Assembly: GCA_014376325.1 (NCBI GenBank)
Contig: JACMRP010000172.1
Location: 1 to 7,536 of the forward strand
Direction: 5' to 3'
Origin: Pseudobdellovibrionaceae bacterium
Lineage (GTDB): Bacteria > Bdellovibrionota > Bdellovibrionia > Bdellovibrionales > Bdellovibrionaceae
DNA length: 7,536 nt
Part shown: piece after piece, positions 1-5,534 of the stretch
Position numbering within the stretch: position 1 is the stretch's first letter
Layout of the letters: the number at the start of each line of letters is the position of its first letter
Translations under genes and position numbers: made by a program
Notes under the pieces: generated by a model
What the model was told of the DNA's origin: nothing
The model's database searches: none
Seen by the model: the letters and a program-made list of their open reading frames with translations, nothing else

Positions 1-395
1 GTCTTTTTCTTGTCGCCACCGTCTGAGCTTTTCAAGATCTTCGCAATATTTTGGAATTCGCCGGAACCGACAAACAAGTCCGCTTCTGGCAAGCCGCTGA
101 CTAGATCGTCTTTATATCGCTGAGTTAAACAACCCGCGACGACGACCTTTTTAAGTTGACCGGATTTTTTAAGTTCCGCCATCTCTAGGATTTTCTGGAT
201 AGACTCTTTCTTAGAGTCTTCAATAAATCCGCAGGTGTTCACGATAACGGTGTCGGCATCGTTATGATCGCCAACAACTTCATATCCTTCTTTTAAAAGG
301 GTGCCCGCCATGATTTCGCTGTCCACTAAGTTTTTAGGGCAACCAAGGCTGATAAAGTGAACTTTTTTTGTCGGCTGCTGGATTTCTTGATTCAT
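1..395 (-). CDS. rimO: RimO, ribosomal protein S12 methylthiotransferase (N-terminal part; 3' end beyond the window)
   Basis: RimO is a radical-SAM enzyme that adds a methylthio group to a conserved aspartate of ribosomal protein uS12. About 131 codons are visible, covering the N-terminal MTTase (UPF0004) domain. The motif SLGCPKNLVDSE at residues 16-27 is typical of RimO rather than of its tRNA-modifying relative MiaB. The three cysteines expected to bind the auxiliary [4Fe-4S] cluster are present: C19, C55 (in NTCGF) and C89 (in AGCLTQRY). The radical-SAM CxxxCxxC motif and the TRAM domain would lie outside the window. The ATG overlaps the TGA of the LolA-like gene (ATGA). AGGTGA at 403-408 (minus strand) lies 7 nt upstream, inside the preceding gene, so the two are probably translationally coupled. 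The visible part is intact. Confidence 0.95.
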   Translation of the reverse strand, partial: MNQEIQQPTKKVHFISLGCPKNLVDSEIMAGTLLKEGYEVVGDHNDADTVIVNTCGFIEDSKKESIQKILEMAELKKSGQLKKVVVAGCLTQRYKDDLVSGLPEADLFVGSGEFQNIAKILKSSDGGDKKK

Positions 396-1078
396 AAATT
401 GGTCACCTGGGCGTCTTTAGGGATTTCGTACTTGAACAGCGATTTATTTTCTTTTTTGATGAACTCGGTCTTTTTCATTTCGATGACGGTCAGATTATCA
501 ACGTCATCTTTGTATGAAATCTTCAGTATCCACTTCGAAGTTGGTTCAAGTTCCAGAGTCAGTTGCTTTACGCGCAAATCGCTAGAAAGTGGTTTTAGCT
601 CTATAACGACAACCGCTTGTTCGGTCTTTTCGCTCAGCACCTCGAAGTTTTTATCGATGGGCTCTTTGCCAATTAAGGTCGAAATCAAAATTTGTGATTT
701 CGTGTTTTTATCGAGCTTGGCACGGGCAACTTGAACCGGGCCACCAAGGTCTTTTGGCGGGTATTGAACATTCCAGATTGTTTTGCCATCAAACATCAGC
801 AAACTTTGTTCAGGCGTATCATTTTCCCAACGAAACTTTCCCTTCGAAAGATAAATCGTGCCCTTATACTCCGTTGTTTTGCCCATCAATTCGGAAGTCA
901 CTTTTTTATTAGTTTCGATTTTTACTAAGTTTGTATTCCGATATTTTTTGCCGATCTCTTTGAGCACGCGAACGGCCGACGAAGATTTCAGTTCGGTTTT
1001 GGATTTTACTTGGGCCAAACCAAGGTTTGGAACGAGCGCCATCAACAGTGCAAAGAGCGGTAACAGGCGAAGAATCAT
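392..1078 (-). CDS. lolA: LolA-like outer-membrane lipoprotein carrier protein
   Basis: This is a periplasmic protein of 228 aa. LolA carries lipoproteins from the LolCDE complex in the inner membrane to the outer membrane. Residues 1-22 form a clear signal peptide (MILRLLPLFALL onward, ending GLA, with a likely cut before QV). The mature part has the LolA-fold signature: a hydrophobic, strand-rich chain with GKFRWENDTPEQ at 80-91 followed by LLMFDGKTIWNVQYP at 93-107, matching the family pattern of an arginine strand and then a DGK-xx-W strand. I chose the ATG at 1078, not the in-frame ATG at 1195, because the signal peptide begins there, AAGGGA (1082-1087) lies just upstream, and the longer form would run back through the end of comF. 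The stop overlaps the rimO start. The lolA symbol rests on fold-level resemblance. An outer-membrane lipoprotein-sorting (DUF-type) relative is possible. Confidence 0.8.
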   Translation of the reverse strand: MILRLLPLFALLMALVPNLGLAQVKSKTELKSSSAVRVLKEIGKKYRNTNLVKIETNKKVTSELMGKTTEYKGTIYLSKGKFRWENDTPEQSLLMFDGKTIWNVQYPPKDLGGPVQVARAKLDKNTKSQILISTLIGKEPIDKNFEVLSEKTEQAVVVIELKPLSSDLRVKQLTLELEPTSKWILKISYKDDVDNLTVIEMKKTEFIKKENKSLFKYEIPKDAQVTNL

Positions 1079-1085
1079 CCGTCCC

Positions 1086-1775
1086 TTATAGCAAATCTCG
1101 GGACTCACCGCAAGAGAGGCTCCTCTGAACAAGGGTCCAGACTGCAAAATCTTTAGGCTTCCCCATAGTTTTCCACGCGGAAAGGGCCGTTGCACCCGTA
1201 GTCAGTACATCATCGACGAAAATCACCCGTTTGCCTTCAGTTTCAGTCTGAAAATCACGCGCTGTAATATTTTCAGCGAACGCGAAACTAACGCCAAAGC
1301 GCTGTTTACGGCTTTTATTTTTCTGTTCCGTACTTTGGTTTACTCGCACTAAACAAGGATACACCGTCGCGCCCGTTAGCTCAGCGATAGAATTGGCGAG
1401 TTGAATAGCATGATCACGCTCTCCGTTGCGTGAAGGGCTCGGCACAAACACAAAAGGCGGCCTCCTGCGTGATTTACTGGAAACTAAGTATCGTCTCCAG
1501 AACTCCTCGGCATAGAATTTCCAGAGATCCTCGCGGCTTTCACCCTTCAGCGCCCGCACTAGTCGTGAAAGCACATCCTGCATTCCTGGCACCCACTCGA
1601 ACAAAGATGCGACCTCAAGCTTGAAAACATTTTGCTGAAAGAGTTCGTCCTCGGAGCACCACTGCCAAAGGCTTTCCGAACACTTTCGGCAAAGTCCTCC
1701 GTCATGCGGAAAATAGGATCCGCAAAATAAACATCCGTTCAGCCCAAGCCATAAAATACTTCTATCTATTTTCAT
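1086..1775 (-). CDS. comF: ComF family protein (phosphoribosyltransferase fold with zinc finger)
   Basis: The product is a 229-aa ComF-type protein. Members are linked to DNA uptake in competent bacteria. They have a PRTase-like fold whose substrate is not settled. A four-cysteine zinc finger lies at the N-terminus (C15-x2-C18 and C29-x2-C32). The PRPP-binding loop VIFVDDVLTTGAT is at 184-196, with acidic pair D188-D189. Between them VPSPSRNGERDHAIQLA holds what looks like a shortened form of the usual RGxN[QH]AxxLA segment. The frame is open back to the rlmH stop at 1821, with no ATG, GTG or TTG before 1775. The ATG at 1775 directly abuts TTTTTAGGG, a poorly spaced ribosome site, so the gene may depend on coupling with rlmH or use a non-standard start. 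Its TAA overlaps the ribosome site of the LolA-like gene, 7 bp before that start. Confidence 0.88.
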   Translation of the reverse strand: MKIDRSILWLGLNGCLFCGSYFPHDGGLCRKCSESLWQWCSEDELFQQNVFKLEVASLFEWVPGMQDVLSRLVRALKGESREDLWKFYAEEFWRRYLVSSKSRRRPPFVFVPSPSRNGERDHAIQLANSIAELTGATVYPCLVRVNQSTEQKNKSRKQRFGVSFAFAENITARDFQTETEGKRVIFVDDVLTTGATALSAWKTMGKPKDFAVWTLVQRSLSCGESRDLL

Positions 1776-1820
1776 CCCTAAAAATTTAGCAAAGTTTAGA
1801 CCAGGAGGACGTCTACTAAT

Positions 1821-2291
1821 TTACGAATTATGGTACGGAAGATTTTTTAAAATGGTAAATGCGCGATATATTTGTTCGAGCGCCACGGTCTGGGCCAAGA
1901 TGTGATTCATAACCATTGGGGATAAGCTGACGACGAGTTGAGCTCTGGCGCGGACCTCATCCGAAACGCCGTATGCACCGCCGATGATGAATATGGCCCT
2001 TTTCTTAGAGCTCGATAAAATTCCATCCATTTTTTTCGAAAACTCGATGGAGTTAAAACTTTTTCCGCGTTCGTCAAATAAGACGACGTAATCGTCGGTG
2101 GTCAACGAAGACAGAATTAAATCAGACTCTTCCTTTTTTTTAACGGCAGAGTCTTCTCGAGCTGATTTTTTAGACTTTAGATTTTGAATCTCGAAGGCTG
2201 TGAAATGCGAGATTTTTTGCGTGTACAATCTTGCAGCTTCTTCAGCCCAAGGCTCTTTTGCGGTAGCAAGATTGTACAGGACAAATTTCAT
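1821..2291 (-). CDS. rlmH: RlmH, 23S rRNA pseudouridine-1915 N3-methyltransferase
   Basis: RlmH is a SPOUT-class methyltransferase that methylates pseudouridine 1915 in helix 69 of 23S rRNA within the 70S ribosome, using SAM. The 156-aa length matches the family (about 155). Visible motifs are LFDERGKSFNS at 71-81, the SAM-binding knot segment FIIGGAYGVSDEV at 101-113, SLSPMVMNH at 122-130 and the strongly conserved tail LEQIYRAFTILKNLPYH at 138-154. The start lies one base after the nadD-rsfS stop (TAA T ATG), with only a weak upstream purine stretch, which suggests termination-reinitiation coupling. The product acts at the same stage as its ribosome-maturation neighbours. Nothing is missing. 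Confidence 0.96.
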   Translation of the reverse strand: MKFVLYNLATAKEPWAEEAARLYTQKISHFTAFEIQNLKSKKSAREDSAVKKKEESDLILSSLTTDDYVVLFDERGKSFNSIEFSKKMDGILSSSKKRAIFIIGGAYGVSDEVRARAQLVVSLSPMVMNHILAQTVALEQIYRAFTILKNLPYHNS

Positions 2292-2292
2292 A

Positions 2293-3309
2293 TTACTTTA
2301 CGTAAGGGTCTTTCAGACTCATATCTTTACCTTCCGTCCAAAGCTTCTCTAAAGAATATTCTTGGCGAACGAAATCATAAAAAATGTGAACGATCAGCGA
2401 GCCGTAATCAACGACGACCCAGCGGCCTTCGTCAGTACCTTCAATGCTTTGTGGAAGTACGTTGTACTGCTCTTTAACAAGCGACACGACGTTTTCCGCA
2501 AGCGAGGTCGCATGCCGAGTGCTTGTTCCGGATGCTACGACTGTGTATTCAGAAACCGCAGACATATTTGTTAGGTCAAATCCGCGAACCTGAATGGCCT
2601 TCTTAGAAAAAAGCACATCACCGCAAAACGCGGTGAATTTCGCAAAATCACCAATTTTATCGCCGATGGGGCGGTACATTTTATGCTCTTTAACGTAGGA
2701 CTCAACAGATAGCGGCAACAACTTTTCAACCGGACGGCCGGTTCGCAAAAGCTTACGCACTTCACTTGCAGAAACTTCGATGTCGTCTAGACGAATAAAC
2801 TGAACGTTACGTCCCGTTTTCAATTCAATAAAATTGAAATCGTATTCAGCGACCAATGACTTTAAGTATTCAGGAAGCTCATCTGCCTCCGCCGGAATAT
2901 CCCAACCCGGACGGGTCGTCACGATCAAGTTTGCTTCGGTCAAAATCTTTTGGAACTCTTTCCACTGACTGAAGTCTTCGAACTGATCGGCTCCGATAAT
3001 CAAATAAAGATCTTCGGCTTCAACCTGTTTACGCATGTTCATGATCGTGTCGATCGTGTAACTTAGACCGCCACGTTTGATTTCTTGATCATCGACCACA
3101 AACTGTTTGCCGTAACCGTTCAGCGCTTGCTTAACGAGTTCGTAGCGCTGTTCTGCGGTGGCACCTTCGACGGCCATTTTTAATGGACTTTGTGCCGCTG
3201 GAACAACGTGAACCTTATCTAGGCCGGCCTTTTTCTGTACTGTTAAAAGGCTGTTGATGTGACCCATGTGGGGTGGGTTGAAACTCCCACCGAATATACC
3301 GACTCTCAT
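2293..3309 (-). CDS. nadD: NadD-RsfS fusion: nicotinate-nucleotide adenylyltransferase joined to ribosome silencing factor
   Basis: One 338-aa frame carries two complete domains. Residues 1 to about 212 are NadD, which makes deamido-NAD from nicotinate mononucleotide and ATP. They show the nucleotidyltransferase motif GGSFNPPHMGH (7-17), the substrate-side segment YLIIGADQFEDFSQWK (102-117) and an ISSTxIR-like motif, VSASEVRKLL (179-188). Residues from about 215 to 325 are RsfS (YbeB/Iojap), which binds uL14 and blocks subunit joining in stationary phase. They show FDLTNMSAVSEYTVVASGTS (244-263), GRWVVVDYGSLIVHIF (295-310) and an RQEYSLEKLW ending (315-324). The two are usually separate neighbouring genes. 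No stop or frameshift separates them here. The ATG overlaps the obgE stop (ATGA), with AAGAGGT at 3316-3322 six bases upstream. An internal ATG at 2679 (residue 211), preceded by AAAGAG, might also give free RsfS. That is inference. Confidence 0.94.
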   Translation of the reverse strand: MRVGIFGGSFNPPHMGHINSLLTVQKKAGLDKVHVVPAAQSPLKMAVEGATAEQRYELVKQALNGYGKQFVVDDQEIKRGGLSYTIDTIMNMRKQVEAEDLYLIIGADQFEDFSQWKEFQKILTEANLIVTTRPGWDIPAEADELPEYLKSLVAEYDFNFIELKTGRNVQFIRLDDIEVSASEVRKLLRTGRPVEKLLPLSVESYVKEHKMYRPIGDKIGDFAKFTAFCGDVLFSKKAIQVRGFDLTNMSAVSEYTVVASGTSTRHATSLAENVVSLVKEQYNVLPQSIEGTDEGRWVVVDYGSLIVHIFYDFVRQEYSLEKLWTEGKDMSLKDPYVK

Positions 3310-4337
3310 GCTTCGACCTCTTCAAATACTTTGCGAGTTAAATCAAAGACGAGCTCTTTGATGTTCTTGCCCGTGACGGCAGATATTGCCAAGGGCTCAA
3401 TGCCAGTTTTCTTTTTAAAAGTATTCTTCAACTTCAAAAGATCTTCAGGCGTTAAGGTATCGATTTTATTAAGCACGACAAATTGCGGACGATCTGCAAG
3501 AGAGAAGAAGCCTTCTTTTTCGCGACTGTTTTCGTCGTACATTTTAAGTTCTTCGTTAATTTCTTCGTAATCCTTGATCGGATCGCGACCGGACATTCCG
3601 GATGCGTCGACTAGATGAATAAAAAATCGCGTGCGTTCAATGTGTTTCAAGAACTGGATTCCGAGCCCGACGCCTTTATGCGCGCCCTTAACCAGACCTG
3701 GAATGTCTGCAACGACGAATGATTTAAAGTCCGCTGCCTTAACGACTCCCAAATTAGGAGTTAGCGTTGTGAACGGATAGTCCGCAATTTTTGGCTTAGC
3801 CGCAGAGATTCGAGATATCAACGTCGACTTGCCTGCGTTCGGAAATCCGATAATTCCGATGTCCGCAATGAGTTTAAGTTCTAATTTTACTTCTACTTGG
3901 TCGCCTGGCTCGCCAGGTTGTGCGTGCTCCGGAGCTTGATTCACGCTGTTTTTAAAGAAGGTATTCCCTTTGCCGCCACGTCCGCCTTTTAGCAGAACGT
4001 GTTCCTTGACGCCCGTCATATCAATTAAGACTTCGCCTTCAAGATTACGAATTAAAGTGCCTTCAGGAACGACGATGATCATGTCCTCGCCGTGCATGCC
4101 GGAGCAGTTCGATCCCGCACCGGGCTGACCGTTCTGCGCGGGGTACTTGCGATTGTTTCTGAGGTCCATCAGAGAATTTAAATGCTTCGAAGAACGGAAA
4201 ATTAAATCCCCGCCTTTGCCGCCATCGCCGCCGTCTGGGCCGCCCCGCGGAGTCATAGCTTCTCGACGAAAGCTAACAGAACCGGCGCCACCGTGGCCCG
4301 AGGAAACTATGATTTTAACTTCATCTATAAACTTCAT
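3306..4337 (-). CDS. obgE: Obg/CgtA GTPase, 50S ribosome assembly factor
   Basis: Obg is an essential GTPase that binds the maturing 50S subunit and links growth to GTP and (p)ppGpp. The 343-aa protein begins with the Obg glycine-rich domain (about 1-158), with GGPDGGDGGKGGDL at 32-45 and KGGRGGKGN at 117-125. The G domain follows: G1 GFPNAGKST 164-172, G2 around T191 (FTTLTPNLG), G3 DIPG 211-214, G4 NKID 290-293 and G5 SAV 319-321. It ends soon after the G domain, so it is the short form without a C-terminal OCT domain. It starts MKFIDEVKI, typical for the family. It lies 123 bp after rpmA, beyond an intrinsic terminator, so its expression needs readthrough or its own promoter. I saw no convincing promoter in that gap. 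A weak GGTAAG precedes the ATG. Confidence 0.97.
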   Translation of the reverse strand: MKFIDEVKIIVSSGHGGAGSVSFRREAMTPRGGPDGGDGGKGGDLIFRSSKHLNSLMDLRNNRKYPAQNGQPGAGSNCSGMHGEDMIIVVPEGTLIRNLEGEVLIDMTGVKEHVLLKGGRGGKGNTFFKNSVNQAPEHAQPGEPGDQVEVKLELKLIADIGIIGFPNAGKSTLISRISAAKPKIADYPFTTLTPNLGVVKAADFKSFVVADIPGLVKGAHKGVGLGIQFLKHIERTRFFIHLVDASGMSGRDPIKDYEEINEELKMYDENSREKEGFFSLADRPQFVVLNKIDTLTPEDLLKLKNTFKKKTGIEPLAISAVTGKNIKELVFDLTRKVFEEVEA

Positions 4338-4379
4338 ATTGGAACTTACCGCGCCCGAAATTGGAGAGGGCGAAAATGC

Positions 4380-4408
4380 AAAAAGGGACCGACAATCGGC
4401 CCCTCTTT
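4380..4408 (-). terminator. Intrinsic terminator after rpmA
   Basis: On the minus strand GGGGCCGA (4396-4403), loop TTG (4393-4395) and TCGGTCCC (4385-4392) form an 8-bp stem with one G-U pair. Five T's follow at 4384-4380. The flanking A-rich and T-rich sides can extend the stem, and the plus strand has a short T-rich tail after the stem (4404-4409), so it may work in both directions. It separates rplU-rpmA from obgE and would lower obgE transcription relative to the two ribosomal protein genes. Confidence 0.82.
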
Positions 4409-4460
4409 TAGTAAAGGAATTAGTTTTGTTTGTACAAACCTAACTAACGACTTGAATCAA

Positions 4461-4721
4461 TTACGCAGTTTTTGGGTAAACGCTGATTTTGAAACGCTCT
4501 TTTGAGTAACGCTCAAACTTTACGTGTCCATCGATGATTGCGTAGATTGTGTGGTCACGACCGATTTTAACGTTGTTACCGACGTGGAACTGAGTTCCGC
4601 GCTGACGAACGATGATTGTTCCTGGAAGAACATGTTCACCACCGAAGCGTTTAACACCAAGTCGTTTACTCTGTGAATCGCGACCATTCTTTGTACTACC
4701 GCCGGCCTTCTTACTTGCCAT
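4461..4721 (-). CDS. rpmA: Ribosomal protein bL27
   Basis: bL27 is a large-subunit protein whose N-terminal arm reaches the peptidyl transferase centre. The 86-aa product starts [16 protein letters not shown], the unprocessed Gram-negative type without the cleavable leader found in Firmicutes. It continues with [20 protein letters not shown] (18-37) and [17 protein letters not shown] (54-70), matching the family over its whole length. GGAG at 4728-4731 lies 6 nt before the ATG. The gene starts 29 bp after the rplU stop, the classic rplU-rpmA pair, and is followed by the intrinsic terminator at 4380-4408. Confidence 0.98.
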   Translation of the reverse strand: MASKKAGGSTKNGRDSQSKRLGVKRFGGEHVLPGTIIVRQRGTQFHVGNNVKIGRDHTIYAIIDGHVKFERYSKERFKISVYPKTA

Positions 4722-4750
4722 GACCTACTCCGTTTTAACTAATTTAAAAG

Positions 4751-5341
4751 TTATGCTTTTTTGCCAGTTTTCTTTGCTGCTTTTTTCTTCGCGCCAGTTT
4801 TGCTTGCTGGTTTTTTAGACGAGGCTTTTTTCGCAGTTGCTTTTTTAGCGACTTTTTTCTTTGCAGTTGTCTTCTTAGCTTCTTGCTTCAAAGTTTCGCT
4901 AGCGTTGCCGCCACCGACCGCTGCTTGAGCGCGCTCTTTACGAGCTGCTTGAGCATCAACAACGCGCTGAATGCGGATTGCTGCCATGTCTTTAACGACT
5001 GGTTGCGATTCTGCTTTCGTCACTTTTCCGTCTGGAGTCGTGATTGCTTTGATGAAAAGTTCCGTAAAGTCTTGCTTGTGAGTTGCAAACTTACGATAGC
5101 CTTGACGACGTTTCTTTTTGAAAACGATTTTTTTGCGTGTTCTTGCTTGTTTTGTAACAACACAAGTAACTGATGCATTTTTAACTAGAGGTTGACCGAT
5201 TAAAGCGGACTCTCCGCCAAGCATCAATACTTCACCGATGTTAAATTCTTTTCCAAGATCTTGATCAAGTTTATCAACTTGAAGAATATCACCAGCTTGA
5301 ACTTTATACTGTTTTCCGCCGGTACGAATAATTGCGTACAT
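4751..5341 (-). CDS. rplU: Ribosomal protein bL21 with long Lys/Ala-rich C-terminal extension
   Basis: bL21 binds 23S rRNA early in 50S assembly. Residues 1 to about 102 are a normal bL21: MYAIIRTGGKQYKVQAGD (1-18), then FKKKRRQGYRKFATHKQDFT (74-93). The usual length is about 103 aa, but this protein has 196. Residues 103-154 form a mixed, mostly charged linker. Residues 155-196 are almost entirely Lys, Ala, Ser and Thr in AKK-type repeats, like histone H1 tails. I chose the ATG at 5341 because it has a good GGAGG ribosome site and begins the conserved N-terminus. The in-frame ATG at 5392 would add 17 unrelated residues upstream of that site. The extension is in frame with no sign of a frameshift, so it is part of the protein. 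Confidence 0.96.
   Translation of the reverse strand: MYAIIRTGGKQYKVQAGDILQVDKLDQDLGKEFNIGEVLMLGGESALIGQPLVKNASVTCVVTKQARTRKKIVFKKKRRQGYRKFATHKQDFTELFIKAITTPDGKVTKAESQPVVKDMAAIRIQRVVDAQAARKERAQAAVGGGNASETLKQEAKKTTAKKKVAKKATAKKASSKKPASKTGAKKKAAKKTGKKA
4754..4879 (-). repeat. Low-complexity Lys/Ala repeat region coding the bL21 tail
   Basis: These 42 codons (residues 155-196 of bL21) are built from short units such as AKKTTAKKKVAKKATAKKAS. The tract has 21 lysines. Codons vary (AAA and AAG; GCA, GCG and GCT), so the DNA is only an imperfect repeat, which suggests the amino-acid pattern is maintained rather than being a fresh slippage product. That last point is inference. Confidence 0.8.
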
Positions 5342-5347
5342 AAATAA

Positions 5348-5352
5348 CCTCC
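5348..5352 (-). promoter_or_regulatory. Ribosome binding site of rplU
   Basis: GGAGG on the minus strand, 6 nt upstream of the ATG at 5341. It is the strongest ribosome site seen in the window. It fixes the rplU start over the longer in-frame ATG at 5392. Confidence 0.85.
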
Positions 5353-5375
5353 AGCTACCCGAAATAAGCCTTGCT

Positions 5376-5405
5376 TGAATGCCATCGTGCACCAGTCTTT
5401 GTCAA
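5376..5405 (-). promoter_or_regulatory. Candidate sigma-70-type promoter of rplU-rpmA
   Basis: A perfect TTGACA (-35) lies at 5400-5405 on the minus strand. The -10 is poor: GCATTC at 17-bp spacing or CATTCA at 18 bp. Transcription would start near 5370, giving a leader of about 28 nt that includes GGAGG. A second, weaker pair (TTGCGT, 17 bp, TATTCT, the latter near 5450) lies upstream. Only the -35 box is convincing. Confidence 0.45.
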
Positions 5406-5468
5406 CTGATTAGATCTTATTATTTAAGCAGATCGCGGGGAGTTGGAGAGAATAGCGTGCTGCACGAT
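5384..5468. repeat. Small inverted repeats in the rplU upstream region
   Basis: ATCGTGCA at 5384-5391 recurs inverted as TGCACGAT at 5461-5468, the two arms flanking the TTGACA box. The second copy is part of a compact palindrome CGTGC-T-GCACG at 5456-5466, just upstream of the box. A separate 6-bp inverted repeat, CTCACT/AGTGAG with a 12-nt loop, lies at 5491-5514 and has no T-run, so it is a weak terminator candidate at best. The first pair could be operator half-sites, but chance cannot be excluded at this length. Confidence 0.3.
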
Positions 5469-5534
5469 TGAACGCAACGAGTTTTGTAAGCTCACTGAAT
5501 TTATCGAAAGTGAGTAATATCGGGGATTTAGGAA

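Noticed and set aside
1079..1195. Longer LolA-like start at ATG 1195 (39 extra residues).
   Set aside because: The extra residues are out-of-frame comF sequence and would bury the signal peptide. The ATG at 1078 has its own ribosome site and starts the signal peptide.
1803..1808. AGGAGG on the plus strand resembling a strong ribosome site.
   Set aside because: The following frames close within a few codons, and it lies antisense in the rlmH-comF gap. Most likely chance.
4400..4460. A separate obgE promoter (TTGTAC, 17 bp, TTACTA) on the minus strand.
   Set aside because: The -10 is poor and the site sits upstream of, and partly within reach of, the terminator, so transcripts from it would also be stopped.
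4147..4505. Plus-strand open frames across the obgE start and the rpmA-obgE gap.
   Set aside because: They mostly mirror the Gly-rich obgE coding strand, have no ribosome site, and resemble no protein family. The same holds for all other plus-strand frames in the window.
5342..5392. Longer rplU start at ATG 5392.
   Set aside because: It adds 17 residues foreign to bL21 and passes over the strong GGAGG site. It would also lie at or upstream of the expected transcript start.
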